Origin: Acanthamoeba castellanii str. Neff
Lineage: Eukaryota; Discosea; Longamoebia; Acanthamoebidae
DNA: 22,618 nt
Reading direction: 5' to 3'
Assembly (NCBI RefSeq): GCF_000313135.1
Contig: NW_004457608.1
Coordinates: 8,300-30,917, forward strand
Shown here: piece after piece, positions 1-8,262 of the stretch
Layout: every line of letters begins with the position of its first letter
How positions within the stretch are numbered: the stretch's first letter is position 1
Notes under the pieces: generated by a model
Seen by the model: only the letters and a program-made list of their open reading frames with translations
Databases searched by the model: none
Told to the model about the DNA's origin: nothing
Position numbers and translations under genes: made by a program

Positions 1-58
1 AGCAGGTCTGCGTGCTAGTGGCGGTAGCGCCGGAGGTTCTGCAAGTGCTCGGTCCGAA
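1..58. repeat. Direct repeat copy A (58 bp, exact)
   Basis: Bases 1-58 are identical to 526-583. The offset of 525 nt is a multiple of three, so both copies are read in the same frame of the Cys-rich gene. The repeat may continue beyond the left edge. Confidence 0.95.
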
Positions 59-976
59 TGATTCATCATCACTGCCGGAATCGAGTCCGTCAAAGGCGTC
101 CATGTCGAGGCCAGGACCCGCAGCGTACTCGAAGCTGCCGAAGAGAGGGCTCAGCTTCTTCTTAGAGCAGCAGTGGCACCAGTTCATGTTGCTCTGGCAC
201 TTGTCGATGTTGACAAAACCGTTCGCATCCACTCGCGAAGGAACAGCGGAGCCAAAGGTGAGCGAATCGGCCACGGCAACAGGCTCTCCGCTGCAGTTGG
301 CAAGATTTTTGTCGTTCCAGATAATGTAGTTGGCGGGCAGGTGGGTTGACAGACGGCGAATGAAACAGTTGCCCTCGTAGCTGGCCGGACCAGTCAGAGA
401 CCAGTGGTGGTGGCACCTCTCATAACCGGTAACCAGGCTAGAGGTTTGCCTCTTCACCTCGACCTCCGAATCAGAGGACCTCTTGACCGGCTGGCAGAAT
501 CCGGCAACTTTAGCAAGACCAGAGCAGCAGGTCTGCGTGCTAGTGGCGGTAGCGCCGGAGGTTCTGCAAGTGCTCGGTCCGAAAGTCTGGCCGTCCGAGG
601 TCGGCTCGTAGCTGGCGCCACTCCTGCCGGAGGCGATGTAGTGCGCCCTGTTGAGGGGTTGCAGATCGCTACCTCTGACGAGTGCAGAAGCCCTCCTCAT
701 TGCCAAGGCGAGCGACTGGGATTCAGAGACGACCGAATTGGGGGAGGCGGCTCCGTCGGTAAAGATGTCACTGGCAAAGCCGGTGTCTTGAGCGGAGAGG
801 CCCTCGCAGCACCGCTCGCACCACCTGCGCTCCCAGAGTCCAACGGCGCTGTCACCGCTGCAGTAGGTGATAGCATCCCAGAAAGGTTCACATTCCAGGT
901 GCGGGGCCAGGGCAGCCGCAGAGTAGCATTGAAGGGCAAGTATGCACAGGGTGACCGCGAAGACGGTGCGCAGCAT
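1..976 (-). CDS. Secreted Cys-rich protein, unknown family (3' end outside window)
   Basis: An uninterrupted reading frame starts at the ATG at 976-974 and stays open to base 1, giving at least 325 residues without a stop. Residues 1-24 form a typical signal peptide (hydrophobic core rich in Val, Leu, Ala), so the product is probably secreted or lumenal. The mature part is Cys-rich, with paired cysteines (WCERCC near residue 54, a second WCHCC near 278, and CC near 150) suggesting disulfide-bonded modules. Two dibasic Lys-Arg sites near residues 165-175 could be processing sites. A 19-residue segment beginning FGPSTCRTSG occurs at about 132-150 and again at 307-325, encoded by an exact DNA repeat. 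I do not recognise the family. No intron is needed. The next gene is on the same strand. Confidence 0.7.
   Translation of the reverse strand, partial: MLRTVFAVTLCILALQCYSAAALAPHLECEPFWDAITYCSGDSAVGLWERRWCERCCEGLSAQDTGFASDIFTDGAASPNSVVSESQSLALAMRRASALVRGSDLQPLNRAHYIASGRSGASYEPTSDGQTFGPSTCRTSGATATSTQTCCSGLAKVAGFCQPVKRSSDSEVEVKRQTSSLVTGYERCHHHWSLTGPASYEGNCFIRRLSTHLPANYIIWNDKNLANCSGEPVAVADSLTFGSAVPSRVDANGFVNIDKCQSNMNWCHCCSKKKLSPLFGSFEYAAGPGLDMDAFDGLDSGSDDESFGPSTCRTSGATATSTQTC
526..583. repeat. Direct repeat copy B (58 bp, exact)
   Basis: Second exact copy of bases 1-58, encoding residues around 132-150 of the Cys-rich protein. The flanks diverge at once on the right side (after 583). Confidence 0.95.
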
Positions 977-1439
977 TGTTGTTTCTGTTGGTGAGTTATG
1001 AACTAACAGATGAACAAACAACCAAGGTTTTATGGCAGTGGCTGATATACACCCGAAAGTTCACTGATATCCCGGAAGCTGGAAGGTGGTTATTGAGTTT
1101 TTCAGCCCTTTTCATCCCACGTCGCTTTTTGGAAAGTGGGGCGAACCGGTAGTTTCGGGAGCAAAAATTCGCCAGCGTGAAGTGGGAAGGAGAAGCGTGT
1201 GGGAAAAGCAAAAACAATTTTATAGTCTACTGGATTTCCTACAAGTGTTGAAGCCTAGTTGTTCGAGATGGAACAAGCCTATTCGTAGTGGGCCCACCAG
1301 TTACTCCGCAATAGTGCCCATGGGCTTTGCCTCCATTTCCACACCTGTAACTAACAACACGCACACAACGATGGCGGCGACAGATATTCATCTTAAACTT
1401 GTTTTTATTGAATTCCTTTTCAGTCAAGAATGCCGTGCC
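977..1439. other. Intergenic interval between two minus-strand genes
   Basis: No convincing gene. It should hold the promoter of the Cys-rich gene: on the minus strand there is a TATA-like stretch (CCATAAAACC) about 55 nt upstream of the ATG at 976 and a TATATC-like stretch around 1042-1050. It also holds the 3' end of the neighbouring peptidase-like gene. Short open frames here lack coding character. Confidence 0.5.
1404..1409 (-). terminator. Candidate poly(A) signal AATAAA
   Basis: Minus-strand AATAAA about 31 nt downstream of the stop codon (1440-1442) of the catalytically dead papain-family gene. Position and motif fit a eukaryotic polyadenylation signal. Confidence 0.5.
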
Positions 1440-2971
1440 TCAGCAGTGAGCCGATGGAGCAAGGGCGTTGGCGCCTGCGGACAGCTGATAGTTCGGCGGA
1501 AGGAACACGCCCACAACTGTCCCAAGGCCGCACAGGGGTACTGGCATTCCAGGAACATTCTTCGCCAGCTTCATGGATCCACGTTCGCCCCAAGTACGGC
1601 CGAACGGAACGCGCAAGACCCAGTATGAAGATGAAGTCTCTTCGTTCTTGTAGTATCCCATCACCAGTACCGGTTGATCAGCCTTATAGTTGTAACCCAT
1701 GGGACAACTGTCTGGGAGTCCATTGATGTTCTGGAATACGCCGCCACTGTAGAGCTGGAAAAAGCGAGATCCAGCGTAGACAGAGGAAATGAGAGGTCCA
1801 GTTCTGCCGCGAGATCTTCCCGGCTGGCGGTAGTTAAGCAGGAGCTCCATGTCATCCTCAGAGACTGAGAAGCCAAGGGCAGCAGACAGATCGCCCACGT
1901 CACTGTAGCCACGACCCTCATCTGCCCCATCCAGGAAGAACCGTTTGGATTGTCTTGGCTCGGCGGCGCAGTAACCCCGACTCTGATATACGTCGCTGCT
2001 GCCTCGGAAGGTGCCGCGGCTCGAGGCGGGGCCGTAGCGAGACAGGGGGTTAAGGCCGTGGTTGGGCGCTGCACCGGGCATGGAAGTGGCGTAGTTGCGA
2101 CCGGTAATGTACTCCAAGGCACTAGCGAGAGTGTTGCCTGCGCAGGGGTTTCTGAGTCCACCCGTGCTCGGGTAGGTGGGGGCGCAGTCAACTGGATTGG
2201 GGGAGTCAAGGTTAGGCCCAGCCCTGATTGGCGTATGTGTTCGTAAATGATGGGAGGGTACGTACTGAGCTGCTGCGCGGAAGCGATAAGACCTCTGTTG
2301 GTGCGGGGGTCGGAGCGAGCTCGGGCCTTGTCGGAATGAGCTCGTTGATATTGCATGTAAAGGGACAGGGCGTCGGCAACAACCACAGCCCAGCTCGACT
2401 TGCACCCGTAACCGATGACAGGGACCGGCAGTGCGAGGGCCTGTTGAACGACAGTACCATCGGAACCACGGCGGGCAGAGTAATCCACACTCGGCGCACG
2501 AACCACGCTCGATTGGTTGAGAGAACCAATAAAGGCAGACAAGGAAAGAGTTTCGCCCTGGTAGGTTTCTGCGAACTTCGGGAGTATACCACCAATAGTG
2601 GCTTGATATTCCTCGGGAGTAAGCCAGGCGTACGGCCCTGTTGAGCTGATATTGAAGGTGCACCCCGTGGTGTATGAAACTGCCTCAGTGTAGGCCGACA
2701 CTTGACTCATCAAATCTTGATAATCTCTCATGGCTTTGAAGGTACGGAGCAGTTGTTGAGACCGGTCGCGAGGGATAGTGTCGACGAAGTTGATCCTGTT
2801 ACGGGAGATGTGCTGTTCCCATTCGTCGAAGTTTGGGGCATTGAAGGTGGCAGCCACCTGCTTGAATCGAGCATACCACACGGTCTTAGTTACATCCGAC
2901 TGGGCTGCCACTGGATACGCAAGGGCCAGCGCGGCAAGCAGTACAACGACCAGTGCCAAAAGACTTGGCAT
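1440..2971 (-). CDS. Papain-family (C1) pseudopeptidase, secreted, 485 aa
   Basis: Two exons, 2971-2266 and 2191-1440. The 74-nt intron (2265-2192, GTACGT...CCAG, phase 1) joins QQL to IDC, matching the conserved Gln-Gln-Leu-x-Asp-Cys region of papains. Residues 1-23 are a signal peptide. Residues 31-130 resemble an I29 inhibitor prodomain, ending in LTPEEY. The mature papain fold runs from about 160 to 470. Aligned with the neighbouring live paralogue, the catalytic positions are changed: active-site Cys is Ser193 (motif CKSSW), catalytic His is Gln408 (ADQPVLVMG), catalytic Asn is Val430 (RVPFG), and the oxyanion Gln is Gly187. The fold residues W194, YW and TWGERG remain. It should therefore be inactive as a cysteine peptidase, and may act as a binding or decoy protein or chaperone (inference). 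The frame is intact, so it is not a decayed pseudogene. Confidence 0.82.
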
Positions 2972-3144
2972 CGCGGACTGCAGTTAAAGTATACATAGGA
3001 AAACGCAACAGCAAACTGTTTTGTCGTCCCTTGTGAGAATTGGGAGAAATCTGACAGAAATATGCTTGGATGTTGTGGAGTGCGATCAATTTTTGGCTTA
3101 CAGCGCCGTCGGAACAACATACGTGATTTAACCGCTGCGACACG
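2972..3144. promoter_or_regulatory. Shared divergent promoter interval of two papain-family genes
   Basis: Only 173 bp separate the ATG at 2971 (minus) and the ATG at 3145 (plus), so both promoters must lie here or extend into the genes. On the minus strand a TATGTATAC stretch sits about 20-30 nt upstream of the minus ATG. Co-regulation of the live and dead paralogues is plausible but not shown. Confidence 0.45.
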
Positions 3145-4434
3145 ATGCACAGCCTGTGTTCGTGGGTTTTACTGGGGACGTTGCTCCTCGGCGGGTGTAT
3201 TGTGGGGAGCCACGCCGACTATGAGGCCTGGGAAGTCTCTAAGGTCGACAAAATTTGCTATGCCGGAACCTCCAGCCCCCCGACCTCCATTTCATTTTCC
3301 GACGCGGCGAATGAGCAGTCTGAGATTGAGGAAGGAGATGGTGGACTCGGAGAAGTGCAACTTGAGGGAAGTAATTACGCCTGGAGCTTGCGCGAAGGAT
3401 GCGAATCAGGGACTGTCAAGAATGAGACCGGTTTTCCGCGCGGCCTGCCCATTCGTAATCAGGACAATTGCGGGGCGTGCTGGGCCTACGCCCACGCCGA
3501 CTTTATATCGCTGTGGCACTGCCAGAAGAATAACACCCACGACATGACCCAGATGTCGCAAGTAGCGTCTCTGCAGCAGCACGGTAATTCGCCCTCTTCT
3601 CCTGTAATTTTATGAAGGCCCACTGACCTCTCATTTTCTTCCTCTTCAGTCGATTGCGTGCCTTCCAAGAGCTTGGGTGGAAAGCGAAATGCTGGATGCG
3701 GCACTGGATCGATGAAGCTGGCGTCACTGTACTACATGGGCAGACTTACCGCCCTGGACATTAAGGGCTCCGGCGCTACAACGGGCTTCGCCTCCGAAGC
3801 AGACTACCCAATGACCTACAATATGACCGATGACAAGGTCATCGTACGCGACCCACAACACAACCATGGTCAATGCATGTATCAGCCGAACTCGCCATTC
3901 CCGTGGGGACAGGCTGGTCCTGGAAATGCTCTCCAGCTTTTGATCGATGTCGGTCCCCTCAGCGAGAAGCAGATGACATATCTCTTCCTAAATGAGCGGG
4001 CCCCCTTCGCCACTTCGATGTTCGTCTCCGAATCGCACATGCTTATTCGGCCCTGTTGTGGTAATCATAACATCGGGGATCCGCAAGACCCTTGCTTATA
4101 CCAACCTGTTGAATCCTACGGCATTAGCGTCTACACCAACACGGAGGAGTGTCCCCCAGGTATTAGGGCCAATCACGCCGTGTTGGCTGTAGGCATGGGA
4201 ACCACTGCGACAGCCGGGACTCCCTTCTGGTACATTCGCAACTCATGGGGCGTAGCCTGGGGTGACAAGGGCCACATCAGGCTGCTTCGCAACTCTGGCA
4301 ACACCCATATTCCCGGTACTGATCCCACGATGCCCGGAGGCACGGCCATGTGCAGTCTGGGTTACATGAACTCCTACCCGCGCGCGGTTGGCTCACAGGT
4401 TGAGGACAGCTGTACCAGATTCTCCTTTAGCTAG
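3145..4434 (+). CDS. Papain-family (C1) cysteine peptidase, secreted, 407 aa
   Basis: Two exons, 3145-3583 and 3650-4434. The 66-nt intron 3584-3649 (GTAATT...TTCAG, phase 1) restores HVDC, at the same position and phase as the intron of its divergent neighbour. Residues 1-24 are a signal peptide. The stretch to about residue 98 is short and shows no clear ERFNIN prodomain. The active site is complete: oxyanion Gln106 and nucleophile Cys112 in NQDNCGACWAYA, His322 in ANHAVLAVG, and Asn344 in IRNSWG, followed by AWGDKGHIRL. It should cleave proteins in the secretory or phagolysosomal lumen or outside the cell; the substrate is unknown. Extra cysteines (CC near 282, CPPG near 314) suggest added disulfides. 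An AATAAA lies directly after the stop. Confidence 0.88.
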
Positions 4435-4441
4435 GTCATGT

Positions 4442-4447
4442 AATAAA
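4442..4447 (+). terminator. Candidate poly(A) signal AATAAA
   Basis: AATAAA begins 8 nt after the stop codon of the plus-strand papain-family gene. It is very close to the stop, so the 3' UTR would be short. Confidence 0.45.
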
Positions 4448-4511
4448 TTTCAGGCTCATCACGGAAGAGGCCAATTGTGAAACTATAACAAAACAGATGG
4501 TTTGACCATCA

Positions 4512-4534
4512 TCCCGCCCTGACCAACGAGGTCC
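4512..4534. repeat. 23-bp direct repeat, left copy
   Basis: TCCCGCCCTGACCAACGAGG plus TCC; matches 4839-4861 with one mismatch (C4517 versus T4844). The spacing is 327 bp. Confidence 0.85.
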
Positions 4535-4838
4535 ATAGCATCCCAGACATGGCGCACCACACCCATAGGACATGAAGGCCAAGTACGCTACTTGCCTGTG
4601 CCCTCGATACATAACGCACGCACCTTCCTTCCCCCGTACCTCCCTCCTTACCCCCCCCCTTAATGAATGAAGAAGGCCAGGAAAGACAGCCGCGAATCCC
4701 AACAGGATTTGATTTTTTTGTGGGCAAACCACAGCCACTGTCGACAAAAATGGTTCTCCTTCCCGGCAGGTAGGTAGTCCAATCCAAAAGAGATTTCCAA
4801 GCATATTGGCGCAATGTGATAACGTCACGGATAACGGA

Positions 4839-4861
4839 TCCCGTCCTGACCAACGAGGTCC
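4839..4861. repeat. 23-bp direct repeat, right copy
   Basis: Right partner of the repeat at 4512-4534, identical at 22 of 23 positions. Confidence 0.85.
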
Positions 4862-4985
4862 GTGAAAAAACAAACAGAGGGGCAATCATCCGTTGGCATT
4901 TGCTGGAAATCTCATTTGGATTGGAATATACGGCAGGTGGAATGCTGAGGCGGGCAACAACTGAATCTCTAAGCTAGCTTCAGGC

Positions 4986-7181
4986 ATGCATCAACACCTG
5001 TCGCTGTGCCATGTGGCACTGGCCTGTGTACTAGTGCTGGTCTCGGTTTCCGCGGGGCACTGTGCGGATCCAGTCCAACGTTTTAACGAAACCACGCGCG
5101 AAGTCTTCTTATGGAAGACAGATGTCTGGGGAACGAATTGGTTCTTGGCGGACTCGGGAGTTAGGCCCGTACAGTCCACGAGCAGTGTAACCTTCCGCAA
5201 GATGCGGTGCGTTGAGCCGTAACCGCCCGTCAAGTGAAATCAATCTCGCTGTTGACGCCGTGCTTCTTAACAGGAACGACCCTCTCGATGATAAGAAAAT
5301 GATCCGGCCGATCACAATGACAACATTTGAAACAAGAGATGGCGAACGTAAGGCCACGCTCCAATTAAGAAAAGCCGATGGCTCAGGAACCCTTGAGATG
5401 TGGGTCTGGAATTCCCTTAACCCGCCGTCGTTGATGGTATTGGAGGAAAACAATGTAGCAGCCTTTCTCGCAGAATGGTACGACACTAAAGTCAACGAGT
5501 GGAACATCGACGTTACCCAGCAGGCCGATGGCACGGAGTCGGTACCGCTCCTCTTCCCTCACCACCCTCTGGTCTTCCCCTGCCCCCCCCCCCAAGGCTA
5601 AATACCGATTCTCAGGTGCGATTCTCCGTTTATGTCGGAGACAATGACCGGCCGTACAACCTCGCCATGTACGGTTCTGAAGTCGTCGTCACTGAAGCCA
5701 CCCAATACTTCTCAGTGATCGGTCCATACCCCCCCCCTCCCGCCCGCCAATTCCCTACCGGCACAGCCGTCTCACACTCGTTTCGCACTGCAGACGCGGA
5801 CAAATTCCCCTATGTTCAGGACTGGACTGCCCAGGTTGGTGGATACTACTTCTCGCCAGTGTCGTACACGGGCTGCCCCAGAACTGTGAAGTCCAGGGCG
5901 TGGTCTTACGGTGATTGTGGCCTATCCCTGACCGACGTTTGCGAAGTGCCCCAAGGGATGAATGTCTCGGATCACACGACATGGCTCCAATCGGCCCGCA
6001 GTGCGGAGTGCGCCAAACTGCTGGAAGACCTCAAACAATGCTGCGAGGAGCGCGACCAAACTGGGACCCCAGCGCAGCCGACGGACTCCAACGATGATGT
6101 CACGCTGCGCCTTATCCCATTCTCGTCATTCTCCCAGGCCCTCGAGGCATGCGGTCAATTTGAGCGAATTCTCACTGTAGATCTTGATTCTACGGGCCAG
6201 AATATGGGACAAACGATGCCTGTGGTCCAACCTTTCACTCGCCGGTCCCTCTGCGAACGCATGATGTTTTCCCAATCCGCCGCACGGCCCTTCATTTCAA
6301 GCATTTATTATTGCATGAAGGCTGCTCTGGATGGGCAAGGTTTCGTGGCGCCTGGCGCCTACTGGGAGCCCGAGGCCTACTTCCAGGAGATGTGTGTCAA
6401 CATCCCTAATGTCCAGGACTTCTACAAATCCGCCAACGAAACTGGGTTTGCTGAACTTGTCGGTTTCTTTTCGATCGATGAGCCCGTCACGCCTCCCGGC
6501 GGGTCGACTGGCGAGTCTACCGGCGAGTCTACTGGCGAGTCTACCGGCGAGTCTACCGGCGAGTCTACCGGCGAGTCTACCGGCGAGTCTACCGGCGAGT
6601 CGACCGGCGAGTCGACCGGCGAGTCTACCGGCGAGTCGACCGGCGAGTCGACCGGCGAGTCTACCGGCGAGTCTACCACTGGCTCTTCGGAGGGATGGAC
6701 CTGCCCCGAGGGTTGGATTATGGCCGAGCCCAGCGGAACGGACCCTGCGCACTGCTACAAGCGGTTCCCGTATGGGGCAGGCACACATGAGAGTTTCGTG
6801 GAAGTGTGTGGTTCGGAAGGAGGAACCCTGGCCTCCTTCACCTCGCCGTCGGAGTTCTCCGCGGTCGGTGCGGCCTGCGCTGATCCTACGCCCGAGGAAA
6901 CCTACTTTGAACACGGCTGCTGGCTGGACGGCGTCACGGACTCCGGCTACGTCCCGGAAGCACCAAACACTTACGCGTGGCACTGGGGCACGTCAGGCGC
7001 TACCAACGATTTCCTGGTCAATTCTGGTCAGTCTCTCTGGAGTGGTGGTGAGCCCTCTGGTTACATGATAGACATACATCCGGAACATTGCCTGCAGGTC
7101 TTCGTAGGCGGGTTGCTCAACGACTATCCTTGCTACGCAGGACTCGCAGGCGTCTGCATGATCAACGCCATCCAAATCTAA
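4986..7181 (+). CDS. Secreted C-type-lectin-like protein with STGE-repeat spacer, 684 aa
   Basis: Three exons: 4986-5206, 5274-5541, 5616-7181. Introns are 67 nt (GTGCGT...AACAG, phase 2) and 74 nt (GTACCG...CTCAG, phase 0). Residues 1-26 form a signal peptide. Residues 27-459 form a Cys-containing region I do not recognise, with a CC pair near 319. Residues 460-515 are 14 copies of Ser-Thr-Gly-Glu, a likely O-glycosylated stalk. Residues 524-684 match a C-type-lectin-like domain: paired cysteines (526, 543, 561, 655, 669, 677), WLDG, GEPSG in the EPN/QPD position, HCLQV, and LNDYPC in the WND position. The Ca-binding motifs are altered, so sugar binding is uncertain. There is no membrane anchor at the C-terminus. 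Likely a secreted adhesion or recognition protein. The first donor site is the least certain. Confidence 0.75.
6504..6671 (+). repeat. In-frame 12-bp minisatellite, 14 units, coding STGE
   Basis: Fourteen tandem 12-bp units coding Ser-Thr-Gly-Glu. Ser alternates between TCT and TCG, Thr between ACC and ACT, while GGC GAG is constant. The few variants suggest recent expansion by slippage or unequal exchange. The array is open in several other frames on both strands, so long antisense frames here are artefacts. Confidence 0.95.
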
Positions 7182-7414
7182 GCTTCGAACATCACAATAT
7201 AAAGTACTTTCTATACAGCTGGTGCACTGTGGTGACATTTCTGCTTCCCTCCTTGGCTGCTGCGTGGACGGCGGCCCAGCTGTGTCCAGGGGGGGGGGAG
7301 CGAGGGGGCTGCGGGCTCTGCCAGATGTGTGGATGGTGCGTGGGGGAGGTACCCCAGTTGAGCGACGTCTTGGACGGAGGAAGAAGGGTGCTGCTCTCCA
7401 TCACTGAGAATGCG
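7182..7414. other. 3' flank of lectin-like gene
   Basis: No gene seen. An AATATAAAG variant near 7196-7204 could serve as a poly(A) signal for the lectin-like gene. The stretch still contains CpG at ordinary density, unlike the next 850 bp. A G-run lies near 7291-7299. Confidence 0.4.
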
Positions 7415-8262
7415 CAGGCCCTGGACCACCAAAGCCATCAGCTTCTCTGAGCACCTCCAGATTGCCCTCCTTGCTTGTGACCATCAAGCCTGTCATCTTC
7501 TGATTCTCCATCCCCTTCTCTAGGCATTGTCATCAACTCTTGTTTTCACACAGCCACCTGCTTGGCAAAGGCCACAGGTGTGAGGTAATGTGGTTTTGGC
7601 GTTTTTCTTCTTTCTTTATTTCTTGTGAGCTCAAGATCATTCAATCATGCCACTGGTTCAAGATCCTGTGCCTTGACTGGGGACAATACCAAGGTGCCAG
7701 TGCATGACCTCTGGTACTCCTGGTGACGTGGCTGGGCCATTTTTTGCTGTATTCTCTTCTGGTGCAGCAGTTTTAGCCTTTTTTGTTCTTTGTGCACAGA
7801 TCTGGTCCTCCCACAATCTGTACATCTGAACTGGGAGTTGGTATGGCTTGTTGCACATCTCTGGTTTCCCATCAACTTTCTTATGACTGTGGAAGACATG
7901 GGGAGCAGCATGGCCAGAGAGGCCATGTGTGTGGTTGGAGAGCCATGATTTCTAATCCTAAACCTGCTGGAGAACACTGAACTTGGGTGATGGTTGAAGA
8001 TGTTATGACAGTGAATCCACTTCTTTATAGCCATACACCCTCATTGGTGGTCATAATTGCACCACCAGAGATGGGCTTAGCACCAGTACAGGGCCACACC
8101 TGTCCACAGAGAACAGATCAAGGTGAAAGTGCCACAGAGTGAGAGAGAAAACAGCAAGAAATGGCCCCTGTTTGTTTAGTGAATTTTGTAGTGGATGAAT
8201 GGGTTTTTTTGACAATATTTTTGCTTATGAAAAGAAAAAGAAAAAGAAAGAGGGAAAAAAGA
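7415..8262. other. CpG-depleted non-coding stretch, possible decayed mobile element
   Basis: Only about two CpG dinucleotides are visible over roughly 850 bp (near 7600 and 7726), while flanking genes are CpG-dense. TG and CA are abundant, as expected from deamination of methylated CpG. No intact gene is present. A minus-strand frame (7645-8034) contains a Cys-x2-Cys-Gly motif (FRCTDCGR) but no recognisable domain. A short inverted pair CACCTG/CAGGTG lies near 7555-7580. I cannot assign it to a named element. Confidence 0.5.

Larger units (their letters stand above)
4435..4985. other. Intergenic interval with a short direct-repeat pair
   Basis: No gene seen. Short minus-strand frames overlap the interval but have no signal peptide or domain character. 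Its main structure is a 23-bp near-exact direct repeat (4512-4534 and 4839-4861) bracketing about 300 bp. The right part should hold the promoter of the lectin-like gene; an AATATAC stretch lies near 4925. Confidence 0.5.

Noticed and set aside
6504..6671. Regular repeats that might suggest a CRISPR array
   Set aside because: The units are contiguous 12-mers with no spacers and code for protein in a eukaryotic gene.
6297..7068. Long open frames in other phases and on the minus strand across the STGE array
   Set aside because: The 12-bp repeat length is divisible by three, so any frame without a stop in one unit stays open. The products are repetitive and lack domains.
7645..8034. Minus-strand 129-codon frame with FRCTDCGR, considered as a TnpB/Fanzor-type zinc ribbon
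   Set aside because: Only one Cys pair is present, there is no RuvC-like motif, and the frame lies in CpG-depleted decayed DNA.
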